Source of the DNA: Sphingomonas sp.
GTDB taxonomy: Bacteria; Pseudomonadota; Alphaproteobacteria; Sphingomonadales; Sphingomonadaceae
DNA length: 64,000 nucleotides
Reading direction: 5' to 3'
Assembly: GCF_004799495.1 (NCBI RefSeq)
Contig: NZ_SSMY01000011.1
Coordinates: 248,001 to 312,000, forward strand
Positions 8,929-17,474 of this stretch are shown in pieces (the stretch's first letter is position 1; the number at the start of each line of letters is the position of its first letter). A program made the translations under genes and the position numbers. The notes beneath the pieces were generated by a model, which was not told where the DNA came from, did not search any database, and saw only the letters and a program-made list of their open reading frames with translations.

Positions 8929-10446
8929 ATGAGTAAGCGGGCACCCCTCGAGATCGTCATCGCGGGTGGTGGCACGGCTGGCTGGACCGCCGCGGCCACG
9001 CTCGCGCGATTCCTCGGCAATTACGCGACGGTCGCGCTCGTCGAATCCGATGCGATTGGCACCGTCGGGGTCGGCGAAGCGACGATCCCGCAGATTCATA
9101 ATCTGATCGTCGGGCTCGGGCTCGATCAGGCGGAGTTCCTCCGCGATACCAACGCCAGCTTCAAGCTCGGGATCGAGTTCACCGACTGGGTGCGCCCGGG
9201 GCACAAATATTTCCACAGCTTCGGGCAGGTCGGGCGCGGGGTCGGGCTGATCCCGTTCCGCCAGCTGTGGCTGCGCGCGCGTGAGCTCGGGCAAGCGGGC
9301 GACTACGGCGACTACAGCAACAACGTCGCCGCCGCGCGGCTCGAGCGCTTCGCGATCGCCGACGGCCGCGACGGCGCCGCGCCCGACCTGGCCTATGCCT
9401 ATCATTTCGACGCGCACCTCTTCGCGCAGATGCTGCGGCGCTACGCGGAAGACCTCGGCGTCAACCGCGTCGAGGGGATGATCGAGCGCGTCGAGCGCGA
9501 CCCGGAGAGCGGCGATATCCGCGCGCTACGGCTCGACCGCGACCGCGCCGTCGCGGGCTCGTTCTTCATCGATTGCACCGGGTTCCGCAGCCTGTTGCTC
9601 GGCAACACGCTCGGCGTGCCGTTCGTCGACTGGCGCCGCTGGCTGCCGTGCGACACCGCGCTCGCCGTCCCCAGCGAAAACGTCCCGGCGATGCGCCCCT
9701 ACACGCAGTCCGGCGCGCGGCCGGCGGGGTGGCAGTGGCGCATCCCGCTCCAGCACCGCGTCGGCAACGGGCACGTCTTCTGTTCCGAATTCATGGGCGT
9801 CGACGAAGCGAGCGAGATATTGCTCGCCAACGTCGAGGGGAAAGCGCTCGCCGATCCGCGCCCGATCCGCTTCGTCAGCGGGCACCGGGAGCAATTCTGG
9901 TCGCACAATTGCGTCGCGCTGGGCCTCGCCGCCGGGTTCATGGAGCCACTCGAATCGACCAGCATCCACCTCGTCCAGTCGGGGATCGGGCGGTTGCTCA
10001 ACGTGCTGGCGGGCGACCTGACCGACACGACGGCGGCGCGCGACACGTTCAACAAGCTCTCGACGATCGAATGGGAGCGGATCCGCGACTTCATCGTGCT
10101 GCACTATGTCGCGAACGAGCGCGTCGGCGAGCCGTTCTGGGACCATTGCCGCGCGATGGAATTGCCCGCGACGCTGGCCGAGAAGATCGACCTGTTCCGC
10201 GAGGCCGGCCTGTTCGTGCGCGAGGAGGACGAGCTGTTCCTCGACGACAGCTGGGGGCAGGTCATGATCGGCCAGGGCATCATGCCGCGCGGCTGGTCGC
10301 CGCTCGCCGACAACGTGCCCGCGCAGGACATCGGCCCGTTCCTCCAGGCGATCGCCAAGTCGTGCCGCGTCAAGGCCGAGGCGCTGCCCGATCACCGCGC
10401 GTTCATCGCGACGATGACCGGCCGCGCGCTGGAGCAATTCGCATGA
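8929..10446 (+). CDS. Flavin-dependent tryptophan-halogenase-family protein
   Basis: A 505-residue flavoprotein of the tryptophan halogenase family. Visible hallmarks are the FAD-binding GGGTAGW near residue 13, the catalytic lysine K79 (same number as in PrnA), the WxWxIP motif (WQWRIP, 268-273) that keeps the enzyme from acting as a monooxygenase, and the glutamate E342 in EPLES. All key residues are therefore intact and real halogenation is plausible. No cognate flavin reductase gene is nearby. It has no signal peptide, so it is cytoplasmic, and its stop overlaps the next amylase start (ATGA). Such genes often sit beside TonB receptors in Caulobacter, Xanthomonas and sphingomonads; their natural substrates are largely unknown. 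Confidence 0.9.
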   Translation: MSKRAPLEIVIAGGGTAGWTAAATLARFLGNYATVALVESDAIGTVGVGEATIPQIHNLIVGLGLDQAEFLRDTNASFKLGIEFTDWVRPGHKYFHSFGQVGRGVGLIPFRQLWLRARELGQAGDYGDYSNNVAAARLERFAIADGRDGAAPDLAYAYHFDAHLFAQMLRRYAEDLGVNRVEGMIERVERDPESGDIRALRLDRDRAVAGSFFIDCTGFRSLLLGNTLGVPFVDWRRWLPCDTALAVPSENVPAMRPYTQSGARPAGWQWRIPLQHRVGNGHVFCSEFMGVDEASEILLANVEGKALADPRPIRFVSGHREQFWSHNCVALGLAAGFMEPLESTSIHLVQSGIGRLLNVLAGDLTDTTAARDTFNKLSTIEWERIRDFIVLHYVANERVGEPFWDHCRAMELPATLAEKIDLFREAGLFVREEDELFLDDSWGQVMIGQGIMPRGWSPLADNVPAQDIGPFLQAIAKSCRVKAEALPDHRAFIATMTGRALEQFA

Positions 10447-12242
10447 TCCGCCGCGCCGCAATCGCCGCGCTGCTTGTGACCGTGCTCGTCCAGCCCGCAG
10501 CGTCGGCGCCTGCGCCCGCGGCGTCGTACCGCGACCGTCTGCCCGAGGATGAGGTGATCTATTTCGTCCTGCCCGACCGGTTCGAGAATGGCGATCCGGC
10601 CAACGACCGCGGCGGACTGACCGGCGACCGGCTGGTCACCGGGTTCGATCCCACCGCCAAGGGTTTCTATCACGGCGGCGACCTCAAGGGCCTGGTCAAG
10701 CGTCTCGACTATATCCAGGCGCTCGGCGCGACCGCGCTGTGGGTCGGGCCGATCTTCAAGAACAAGGCGGTGCAAGGGCCCAAGGGCGACGAGAGCGCGG
10801 GGTACCACGGCTACTGGATCACCGACTTCACCCGCGTCGATCCGCATTTCGGGACCAATGCCGACTTCAAGGCGCTGGTCGAAGCGGCGCACGCGCGCGG
10901 GATGAAAGTCTATATGGACATCATCGCCAATCACACCGCCGACGTGATCAAGTACCGCGAATGCGTGCCCGACACGCGTTGCGCGTACCGCAGCCGCGCG
11001 GACTATCCTTACACGCGGCGCGGCGGCGTAACCGGCCCGGCGATCAACCCCGGCTTCACCGGCGAGAATTACGCCAAGCTGACCGACCCGACCTGGGCCT
11101 ACACGCCGTACCTGCCCAAGGGCGAGGAAAACGCCAAGACGCCGGCGTGGCTCAACGACCCGCGCTGGTACCACAATCGCGGCGACTCCAATTTCCTCGC
11201 CGAGGATTCGCAGCTCGGCGATTTTTCGGGCCTCGACGATCTGATGACCGAGAACCCGCGCGTGATCGCGGGGATGATCGACATTTACGGAAAGTGGATC
11301 GACGATTTCGGGGTCGACGGCTTCCGCATCGACACCGCGCAGCACGTCGATGCCGGGTTCTGGCAGGCGTTCGTCCCCGCGATGCTGGCGCGTGCTAAGG
11401 CGAAGGGCATCCCGCACTTCCACATCTTCGGCGAGATATTCACCGACCAGATGGACCCGGCGCGGCTCGCCGAGCATACGCGCGTCGACAAACTCCCCGC
11501 GGTGCTCGACTTCGCGTTCATGCGTGCGGTGATCGACACCGTCGGCGGCAGCGCCCCCACCAGCGAATTGTTCCGCCTGTTCTTCGCCGACCCGGTCTAC
11601 GAAAACGGCGAGGCCGGCGCGCGTACCCTCCCCACCTTCCTCGGCAACCACGACGCCGGGCGGTTCGCGCAATTCGTCAAAGCAGGTTTCCCCAAGGCGA
11701 GCGACGATGAAATTCTCAAGCGCGTGATGCTCGGCCACGCGATGCTGCTGACGCTGCGCGGCGTGCCGACGATCTATTACGGCGACGAGCAGGGCTTCGT
11801 CAGCAAGGGCGGCGATCAGCTGGCGCGCGAGGACATGTTCGGGAGCAAGGTCGCGGTCTATAACGACGAGACGCTGCTCGGCACGACCGGAACCACCGCA
11901 ACGCCGCGCTTCGGCACCGACAACCCGATCTTCCGCCTGATCGCCGAGTTATCGCGCATCCGCACCAGCCACCACGCGCTGACCCGCGGGCGACAGGAAC
12001 TGCGCGCGTGGGGCGACAAGCCCGGGCTGTTCGCGGTGTCGCGGTTCGATCCCGACACGGGCAAGGAAGTGCTGATCGCGTTCAACACCTCGACCGCGCC
12101 GGTGTCGGCCAACGTGCTGGTCGATCAGGCGTCCAAGACATTCCTGCCGCTCCATGGCGAGTGCGCACTGAAGCCGGCTGCGCCGGGGAGCCTCGAAGTC
12201 AAGCTCGCCCCGCTCGATTTCGTACTCTGCGCCGCGGGATGA
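10443..12242 (+). CDS. Exported GH13 alpha-amylase/cyclomaltodextrinase-like glycosidase
   Basis: A 599-residue protein with a signal peptide ending near PAASA and a GH13 barrel. Catalytic residues are nucleophile D297 (GFRID), acid/base E331 (FGEIF) and D404 (GNHD); region I is DIIANH. The long insert between regions I and II, with its two cysteines (CVPDTRC), is typical of secreted alpha-amylases of this type. The ATG at 10443 overlaps the halogenase stop, so the gene is co-translated with it. It should degrade maltodextrins outside the cytoplasm together with the other GH13 and GH97 enzymes. It has low similarity to the first amylase, so this is not a recent duplication. Confidence 0.92.
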   Translation: MIRRAAIAALLVTVLVQPAASAPAPAASYRDRLPEDEVIYFVLPDRFENGDPANDRGGLTGDRLVTGFDPTAKGFYHGGDLKGLVKRLDYIQALGATALWVGPIFKNKAVQGPKGDESAGYHGYWITDFTRVDPHFGTNADFKALVEAAHARGMKVYMDIIANHTADVIKYRECVPDTRCAYRSRADYPYTRRGGVTGPAINPGFTGENYAKLTDPTWAYTPYLPKGEENAKTPAWLNDPRWYHNRGDSNFLAEDSQLGDFSGLDDLMTENPRVIAGMIDIYGKWIDDFGVDGFRIDTAQHVDAGFWQAFVPAMLARAKAKGIPHFHIFGEIFTDQMDPARLAEHTRVDKLPAVLDFAFMRAVIDTVGGSAPTSELFRLFFADPVYENGEAGARTLPTFLGNHDAGRFAQFVKAGFPKASDDEILKRVMLGHAMLLTLRGVPTIYYGDEQGFVSKGGDQLAREDMFGSKVAVYNDETLLGTTGTTATPRFGTDNPIFRLIAELSRIRTSHHALTRGRQELRAWGDKPGLFAVSRFDPDTGKEVLIAFNTSTAPVSANVLVDQASKTFLPLHGECALKPAAPGSLEVKLAPLDFVLCAAG

Positions 12243-13861
12243 ACGAAGTCGCGCGCCTGACGCCGGCCACGGCAAGCACGCGCGAATGGTGGCGCGGCGC
12301 GGTGATCTACCAGATCTATCCGCGCAGCTTCGCCGATTCGAACGGCGACGGGATCGGCGACTTGCCGGGGATCACCGCGCACCTCGACCATGTCGCGAGC
12401 CTGGGCGTCGACGGCATCTGGCTATCGCCGTTCTTCACCTCGCCGATGCTCGATTTCGGCTACGACGTCGCCGATTATTGCGGCGTCGACCCGATCTTCG
12501 GCACGCTCGCCGATTTCGACGCGCTGATCGCCAAGGCCCACGCGCTCGGGCTCAAGGTACTGATCGATCAGGTCTATTCGCACTCGAGCGACCGGCACCC
12601 TTGGTTCCTCGAAAGCCGTGCCGACCGCACCAACCCGCGCGCCGACTGGTACGTCTGGGCCGATGCCAAGGCGGACGGATCGCCGCCCAACAACTGGCAG
12701 TCGGTGTTCGGCGGTCCGGCGTGGACGTGGGACGCACGGCGCGGGCAATATTACATGCACAATTTCCTGGGCGCGCAGCCGCAGTTGCACGTCCACAATC
12801 CATTGGTGCAGGACGCGTTGCTCGCGACCGCCAAGTTCTGGCTCGACCGCGGGGTCGACGGGTTCCGCATCGACGCGATCAACTTCGCGATGCACGATCC
12901 CGCGCTGACCGACAATCCGCCCGCGCCGGGCGGCAAACGCACGCGCCCGTTCGATTTCCAGCAGCACCTCCACAACCAGAGCCAGCCCGAAATCCCGCTG
13001 TTCCTGGAACGCGTGCGGTCGCTCGCGGACCGCTACGGCGCGACCTTCACCGTGGCCGAGGTCGGCGGCGCGCATCCCGAGGCGGAGATGCATTCGTTCA
13101 CCGCGGGCGACCGGCGGCTCAATTCAGCGTACGGCTTCAACTTCCTCTATGCCGACAAGCTGACCCCCGCGCTCGTCCACGACGCGCTGGCGCAATGGCC
13201 GCAGGAGCCCGGCACCGGCTGGCCGAGCTGGGCGTTCGAGAACCACGACGCGCCGCGCGCGATCTCGCGCTGGGTCGGGCCCGAGCATCGCGCAGCGTTC
13301 GCGCGGCTCAAGCTGCTCTTGCTGATGTCTTTGCGCGGCAACCTCTTCCTCTACCAGGGCGAAGAGCTCGGGCTGACGCAGGTCGATATCCCGTTCGAGG
13401 CGCTCAAGGACCCCGAGGCGATCAGCAACTGGCCGCTGACGCTGTCGCGCGACGGCGCGCGCACGCCGATGCCGTGGCGCGGCAACCCCAACGACCATGC
13501 CGGGTTCAGCACCGCGACGCCGTGGCTACCGATCGGGCAGGACCACCTCGACCTCGCGGTCGATCGCCAGAACGGCGATCCCGCGTCGCTGCTCAACCTG
13601 ACGCGCCGGTTGATCGCGTTCCGGCATGCGAGCGACGCTCTGATGACCGGCGACGTGACGATGCTTGCAGTGACCGACAGCGTGCTGGCATTCGAGCGGC
13701 GCGCGGGGGCGGAAACCCTGCTCTGCGCGTTCAACCTCGCGGCCGAGCCGGTCGATTGGGCGCCCGCCGAGCCGGCGGGCTGGCGGACGGTCGAAAGCGT
13801 CGGCGCGGTCGAGGGTTGGCGGTTGGGCGGTTTTGCGGGACTGATCGCGCAGGCGATGTAA
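12239..13861 (+). CDS. Cytoplasmic GH13 alpha-glucosidase (oligo-1,4/1,6-glucosidase type)
   Basis: A 540-residue enzyme without a signal peptide, starting with the WWRGAVIYQIYPRSF signature of the alpha-glucosidase branch of GH13. Catalytic residues are D212 (GFRID), E274 (VAEVG) and D337 (ENHD); region I reads DQVYSHSSD, as in the proteobacterial alpha-glucosidase subfamily. It starts by ATGA overlap with the preceding amylase. Being cytoplasmic, it would release glucose from maltose or short maltodextrins brought in by the permease. Preference for alpha-1,4 over alpha-1,6 bonds cannot be decided from what I can see. Confidence 0.92.
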   Translation: MNEVARLTPATASTREWWRGAVIYQIYPRSFADSNGDGIGDLPGITAHLDHVASLGVDGIWLSPFFTSPMLDFGYDVADYCGVDPIFGTLADFDALIAKAHALGLKVLIDQVYSHSSDRHPWFLESRADRTNPRADWYVWADAKADGSPPNNWQSVFGGPAWTWDARRGQYYMHNFLGAQPQLHVHNPLVQDALLATAKFWLDRGVDGFRIDAINFAMHDPALTDNPPAPGGKRTRPFDFQQHLHNQSQPEIPLFLERVRSLADRYGATFTVAEVGGAHPEAEMHSFTAGDRRLNSAYGFNFLYADKLTPALVHDALAQWPQEPGTGWPSWAFENHDAPRAISRWVGPEHRAAFARLKLLLLMSLRGNLFLYQGEELGLTQVDIPFEALKDPEAISNWPLTLSRDGARTPMPWRGNPNDHAGFSTATPWLPIGQDHLDLAVDRQNGDPASLLNLTRRLIAFRHASDALMTGDVTMLAVTDSVLAFERRAGAETLLCAFNLAAEPVDWAPAEPAGWRTVESVGAVEGWRLGGFAGLIAQAM

Positions 13862-13871
13862 GGAGACGGCA

Positions 13872-15911
13872 ATGCGGTTATGGACGTTCGCGCTGGCGCT
13901 GCTGGCGAGCCTGATCGCGCTGCCCGCATTCGCGCAGACCTCCATCCCCAGCGCCACCGTCGAATCGCCGGGCAAGACGCTCAGCGTCACGCTCGCGATC
14001 GGCCCCGAGGCGCGCGCGAGCTACACCGTCTCCCGCAACGGCCAGCCGGTGATCGCGCCGTCGCTGCTCGGCTTCCTGTTCACGGACGCGCCGCAATTCG
14101 CGCGCGACCTCGAAATCACCAACGTCACGCGGTCGAGCTTTGACGACACCTGGACCCAACCGTGGGGCGAGTGGCGCACGATCCGCAATCACTACAACGA
14201 AATGCGCGTACGCTTGCGCGAGGTGAACAAGCTCCACCGCTCGCTCGACGTGGTGTTTCGCGTCTACGACAACGGCATCGGGTTTCGCTACGAATTCGAG
14301 GACGGCTGGAAATCGGTCAACATCGCCGAGGAACTCACCCAATTCTCGATCGCCGAGCCCGCCACGGCGTGGTGGTCGACCGCGTTCGAATCGAACCGCG
14401 AGGAACAGCTCGAACACCAGACCCCGATCGCCGAGATCGGCACCGCGCAGACCCCGCTGACGCTCAAGACCGCAAGCGGGCTGCACATCGCGATCCACGA
14501 GGCGGCACTGGTCGATTATTCGGGGATGAACGTCGCCAAGGTGCAGGGCGGACTGCTCAAGGCGGTGCTGACGCCGTCGTCGAGCGGCCCGAAGGTGAGC
14601 CGCGAGGCGCCCTTCCCGACGCCGTGGCGCGTGCTGCTGATCGCGCCCGACGCGCCGTCGCTCTACATGGCCAATCCGCTGATCCTCAACCTCAACGAGC
14701 CCAACAAGCTCGGCGACGTATCGTGGGTCCACCCACGCAAATATGTCGGCATCTGGTGGGGCATGCACCTCGATATCCAGTCGTGGAATTCGGGGCCGAA
14801 GCACGGCGCGACCACCGCCAACGTCATGAAGATGATCGACTTCGCCGCGGCCAACGGGTTCGGCGGGGTGCTGGTCGAGGGATGGAACGTCGGGTGGGAT
14901 GGCGACTGGTTCGCCAACGGATCGACCTTCAGCTTCACCCAGCCCTACCCCGATTACGACCTGCAGAAGGTAACGGCCTATGCCAGGTCGAAGCATGTCG
15001 TGATCATCGGCCACAACGAAACCTCGGCCAATATCGCGCATTACGAGGAGCAGATGCGCGGCGCGTTCGACCTGTACCAGAAGCTCGGGATCGACACGGT
15101 CAAAACCGGCTACGTCTCCGACGCCGGCGGCGTCCAGGCGATGGGCGCCGACGGCAAGATCCATTTCGAATGGCACGAGGGCCAAGTGATGGCGCGCCAT
15201 CATTTGCTCGTCGTGACCGAGGCCGCCAAGCGCCATATCGCGATCGACGCGCACGAGCCGATCAAGGACACGGGCCTGCGCCGCACCTATCCCAACTGGG
15301 TCAGCCGCGAGGGCCAGCGCGGGATGGAATATAACGCCTGGGGCGTGCCCAAGAACCCGCCCAACTGGGAAAGCGAGCTGGTGTTCACGCGGATGCTCGG
15401 CGGGCCGTTCGACTTCACACCCGGCGTGCTGAGCCTGAAAGGGCGCGGCGACACCGACATCCTCTCGACCATCGCCAAGCAGCTCGCGCTCTACGTCGTC
15501 ATCTATTCGCCGATCCAGATGGCGGCCGACCTGCCGGAGAATTACGCGAAATATCCGGGCCTTTTCCAGTTCATCAAGGACGTCGCGGTCGATTGGGACG
15601 ACACGCGCGTCCTGAACGGCGAAGTCGGGCAGTACGTCACGATCGTGCGCAAGGCGAAGGGATCGGGCGACTGGTTCCTGGGATCGGTCGGCGACGACAC
15701 CGCGCGCAAGTTCGACGTCAGCCTCGATTTCCTGTCACCTGGCAAGACCTACACCGCGCAAATCTACCGCGACGGCGACGATGCGGACTACCGCACCGAC
15801 AAGCGCCATTCGATCGTGATCGAGACGCGCAGGGTCAAGAAAGGCGACGTGCTGACCATCGCGCTCGCCCCCGGCGGCGGACAGGCGATTCGGTTCAAGG
15901 CGGGGCGTTAG
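13872..15911 (+). CDS. Exported GH97 alpha-glucosidase (SusB-like, inverting type)
   Basis: A 679-residue protein with a signal peptide cleaved after ALPAFAQ, an N-terminal beta-sandwich, a barrel and a C-terminal beta domain, as in GH97. The three glutamates of inverting SusB-type enzymes are present in context: E383 in GHNETSA, E462 in DAHEP and E486 in GMEYN. This separates it from the retaining GH97 alpha-galactosidases. It should release glucose from maltooligosaccharide ends in the periplasm, with calcium. It lies 10 bases behind the cytoplasmic alpha-glucosidase, closing the operon. SusB is best known from Bacteroides starch loci, so the cluster is a proteobacterial counterpart. Confidence 0.9.
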   Translation: MRLWTFALALLASLIALPAFAQTSIPSATVESPGKTLSVTLAIGPEARASYTVSRNGQPVIAPSLLGFLFTDAPQFARDLEITNVTRSSFDDTWTQPWGEWRTIRNHYNEMRVRLREVNKLHRSLDVVFRVYDNGIGFRYEFEDGWKSVNIAEELTQFSIAEPATAWWSTAFESNREEQLEHQTPIAEIGTAQTPLTLKTASGLHIAIHEAALVDYSGMNVAKVQGGLLKAVLTPSSSGPKVSREAPFPTPWRVLLIAPDAPSLYMANPLILNLNEPNKLGDVSWVHPRKYVGIWWGMHLDIQSWNSGPKHGATTANVMKMIDFAAANGFGGVLVEGWNVGWDGDWFANGSTFSFTQPYPDYDLQKVTAYARSKHVVIIGHNETSANIAHYEEQMRGAFDLYQKLGIDTVKTGYVSDAGGVQAMGADGKIHFEWHEGQVMARHHLLVVTEAAKRHIAIDAHEPIKDTGLRRTYPNWVSREGQRGMEYNAWGVPKNPPNWESELVFTRMLGGPFDFTPGVLSLKGRGDTDILSTIAKQLALYVVIYSPIQMAADLPENYAKYPGLFQFIKDVAVDWDDTRVLNGEVGQYVTIVRKAKGSGDWFLGSVGDDTARKFDVSLDFLSPGKTYTAQIYRDGDDADYRTDKRHSIVIETRRVKKGDVLTIALAPGGGQAIRFKAGR

Positions 15912-15938
15912 GCCGGCTGCCCTTCGCTGTCGCTCAGG

Positions 15939-15986
15939 ATCGTTCAGGCCAGGATGCGCCCCGCGCATCCGCGAGTCCTGAACGAT
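15939..15986. terminator. Nested stem-loop after the maltodextrin operon
   Basis: An outer 10-base inverted repeat (15939-15948 with 15977-15986, ATCGTTCAGG/CCTGAACGAT) encloses a perfect 8-base hairpin (15952-15959 with 15963-15970, loop CCC). It lies between the GH97 stop and the 3' end of the convergent tRNA-Leu gene, so it may serve as a two-way transcription end. There is no T-run. Confidence 0.5.
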
Positions 15987-16070
15987 GGTGCGGGCGGTGG
16001 GAATCGAACCCACACTCCTTGCGGAACCGGATTTTGAGTCCGGCGCGTCTACCAATTCCACCACGCCCGC
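15986..16070 (-). tRNA. tRNA-Leu(CAA)
   Basis: An 85-base tRNA on the minus strand. The 7-base acceptor stem (GCGGGCG/CGCCCGC), the anticodon stem CCGGA/TCCGG with loop CTCAAAA (anticodon CAA at 16034-16036), the long variable arm expected of tRNA-Leu, the TTCGATT T-loop and an encoded CCA end are all visible. It reads UUG codons. Confidence 0.97.
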
Positions 16071-16083
16071 GTGAGGAAACGGC

Positions 16084-16119
16084 GGCTTGCCTAGACGAGG
16101 AGATTCGTCCGGGCAAGCC
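16084..16119. terminator. Nested stem-loop behind the first DUF805 gene
   Basis: GGCTTGCC (16084-16091) pairs with GGCAAGCC (16112-16119), and inside it GACGA pairs with TCGTC around GGAGAT. It begins 10 bases after the DUF805 stop on the minus strand and just upstream of the tRNA. A related sequence stands at the same place behind the second DUF805 gene. It is probably a 3'-end structure. Confidence 0.45.
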
Positions 16120-16128
16120 GCGTCGCGG

Positions 16129-16653
16129 TTACTGGAAGGTTTCCGCCAGATTGGCGGCACCGCCCATCGGATCGGGGCCGTATTTGTTGGGTCCGGGCGT
16201 CCCCGGCAGGCAATAGAAGACCAACAATACGATGGCGCAGACCAGCCCGATCAGCATCAACACACCGGCGAGGCCGGCCATGGCGAGCGAACCGGAGATC
16301 AAGCCCATGAACATCAGCGCGATACCCAGACCGTAAGGTCCCAGCGGCAGGAGGATCCACCAGCCGCTACGGTCGGTATCATGCAACCGACGGACACCGA
16401 CGGCGATCGACGGGATCAGCGTCCCGAGCGACCATATCCCCCCGAGGACGCCAACGCTCGACATCGCCGCCATCCCGGCACCGCCCGGAGCCAAGCTTGT
16501 GGTGCTCGTCGACTTGAGTCCGAGTATGCCGTCGATCAAGCCGAGCACGAAGCCGACGATGACGGTGAACAACACCCACATCCAGAATTCCATGCGGCGT
16601 GACCGGCCGCTGAACTCGGCATACCGCTTCAGCGGCATCAGCATCCATTCCAT
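16129..16653 (-). CDS. DUF805 membrane protein, copy A
   Basis: A 174-residue inner-membrane protein of the DUF805 family, with the family start WMLMPLKRYAEFSGRSRR, four hydrophobic segments, the central RRLHDTDRSGWW motif and the C-terminal NKYGPDP motif. The function of this family is unknown. The ATG at 16653 follows GGGGAGAA. A second, clearly related copy lies 256 bases upstream on the same strand, and similarity between the two extends past the stop codon, so they arose by tandem duplication. Copy A has a longer, Ala/Gly-rich loop between the first membrane segments. Confidence 0.9.
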   Translation of the reverse strand: MEWMLMPLKRYAEFSGRSRRMEFWMWVLFTVIVGFVLGLIDGILGLKSTSTTSLAPGGAGMAAMSSVGVLGGIWSLGTLIPSIAVGVRRLHDTDRSGWWILLPLGPYGLGIALMFMGLISGSLAMAGLAGVLMLIGLVCAIVLLVFYCLPGTPGPNKYGPDPMGGAANLAETFQ

Positions 16654-16909
16654 TCTAGTTCTCCCCGTTTGGGTTTCGGCGCCGGCGCATGTTGCCGGCA
16701 ATCGTCGCGACTCGATCGCGATGCGCGGACCGATCGGTCATCATGATGTTGACGCGGGGAGCGGCGCCCGTTGCAGCGTTGCCAGTTGATCCATGCTGCT
16801 TACTCCCCCGAGTCGCGGGGAACAGCCTATTCCTTCGTGGCGTAATTACAAACCCGGCGAACGGACCTGGCCGGACGAGGAGATTGGTCCGAGCCTTGCC
16901 GTGTCGGTG

Positions 16910-17455
16910 CTATTGAAAGGTGTTCGCCAAATCGGCGCCGCCGCCCTTAGGATCCAGGCCGTAGTCATTCTCTCCCTTGATGCCGGGCAGGAAGTAGATG
17001 ACCAGTAGGACGGCGAACAGCAACCAGCTGAGGCCACTCAGGTAACTTCCGATGAGGATCAACAGGCCCGACTGACTGATTGCCCCCAACGTCCCGACAA
17101 GAAACGAAAGGAGATAAGGCCCCCAGGACAACATTATCCACCATCCCGAGCGGTCGAGGTCGTGCAATCTTCGTACCTGGACGGCCAGCGTCGGAAGCAA
17201 CAGGCCAAGCCAGAGGAAAAAAAGCACCAGGCCAAACGTGCTGAGCGACAGGATGACCGCCCCCAAATCTATCCCACTGATCGACGACACGGCATAGGGC
17301 ATCCTGCCCGATGCGCTCAAACCTACCGCGGCGATTGCGGCGAGGATGACGACCCACAACAAGATATACCCGACGAAATACCACCATATTTCTTGCCGCT
17401 GGGAACGCCCCGCGAACTGGGCATATCTCTTTAACGGCAATATCATCCACTTCAC
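16910..17455 (-). CDS. DUF805 membrane protein, copy B
   Basis: A 181-residue paralogue of the neighbouring DUF805 protein. Shared landmarks are PLKRYAQFAGRSQR, RRLHDLDRSGWW and NDYGLDPKGGGADLANTFQ (copy A ends NLAETFQ). It has about four membrane segments. The membrane-spanning sequences have diverged a lot, while the motif regions are well conserved. Copy B is encoded 19 bases downstream of the YifB-like gene on the same strand and may be co-transcribed with it. The function is unknown. Confidence 0.9.
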   Translation of the reverse strand: MKWMILPLKRYAQFAGRSQRQEIWWYFVGYILLWVVILAAIAAVGLSASGRMPYAVSSISGIDLGAVILSLSTFGLVLFFLWLGLLLPTLAVQVRRLHDLDRSGWWIMLSWGPYLLSFLVGTLGAISQSGLLILIGSYLSGLSWLLFAVLLVIYFLPGIKGENDYGLDPKGGGADLANTFQ

Positions 17456-17474
17456 GGGCGTTCCCCTTGAGCAA

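Noticed and set aside
6634..9417. Minus-strand open frame of over 900 codons opposite the TonB receptor and halogenase genes
   Set aside because: No domain or signal is visible, and the composition is that of a shadow frame. The plus-strand genes have clear motifs and ribosome sites.
9573..10442. Upstream extension of the second amylase frame into the halogenase gene
   Set aside because: The extension is Arg-rich noise. The ATG at 10443 gives a proper signal peptide and overlaps the halogenase stop.
12286..13914. Plus-strand frame of over 500 codons overlapping the cytoplasmic alpha-glucosidase
   Set aside because: It is Arg/Ala-rich in a shifted frame; the true frame shows GH13 catalytic residues.
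16654..16909. A gene between the two DUF805 copies
   Set aside because: Short frames exist, but none has a ribosome site plus a protein-like pattern. The region is best seen as the promoter and 3' flank of the two genes.
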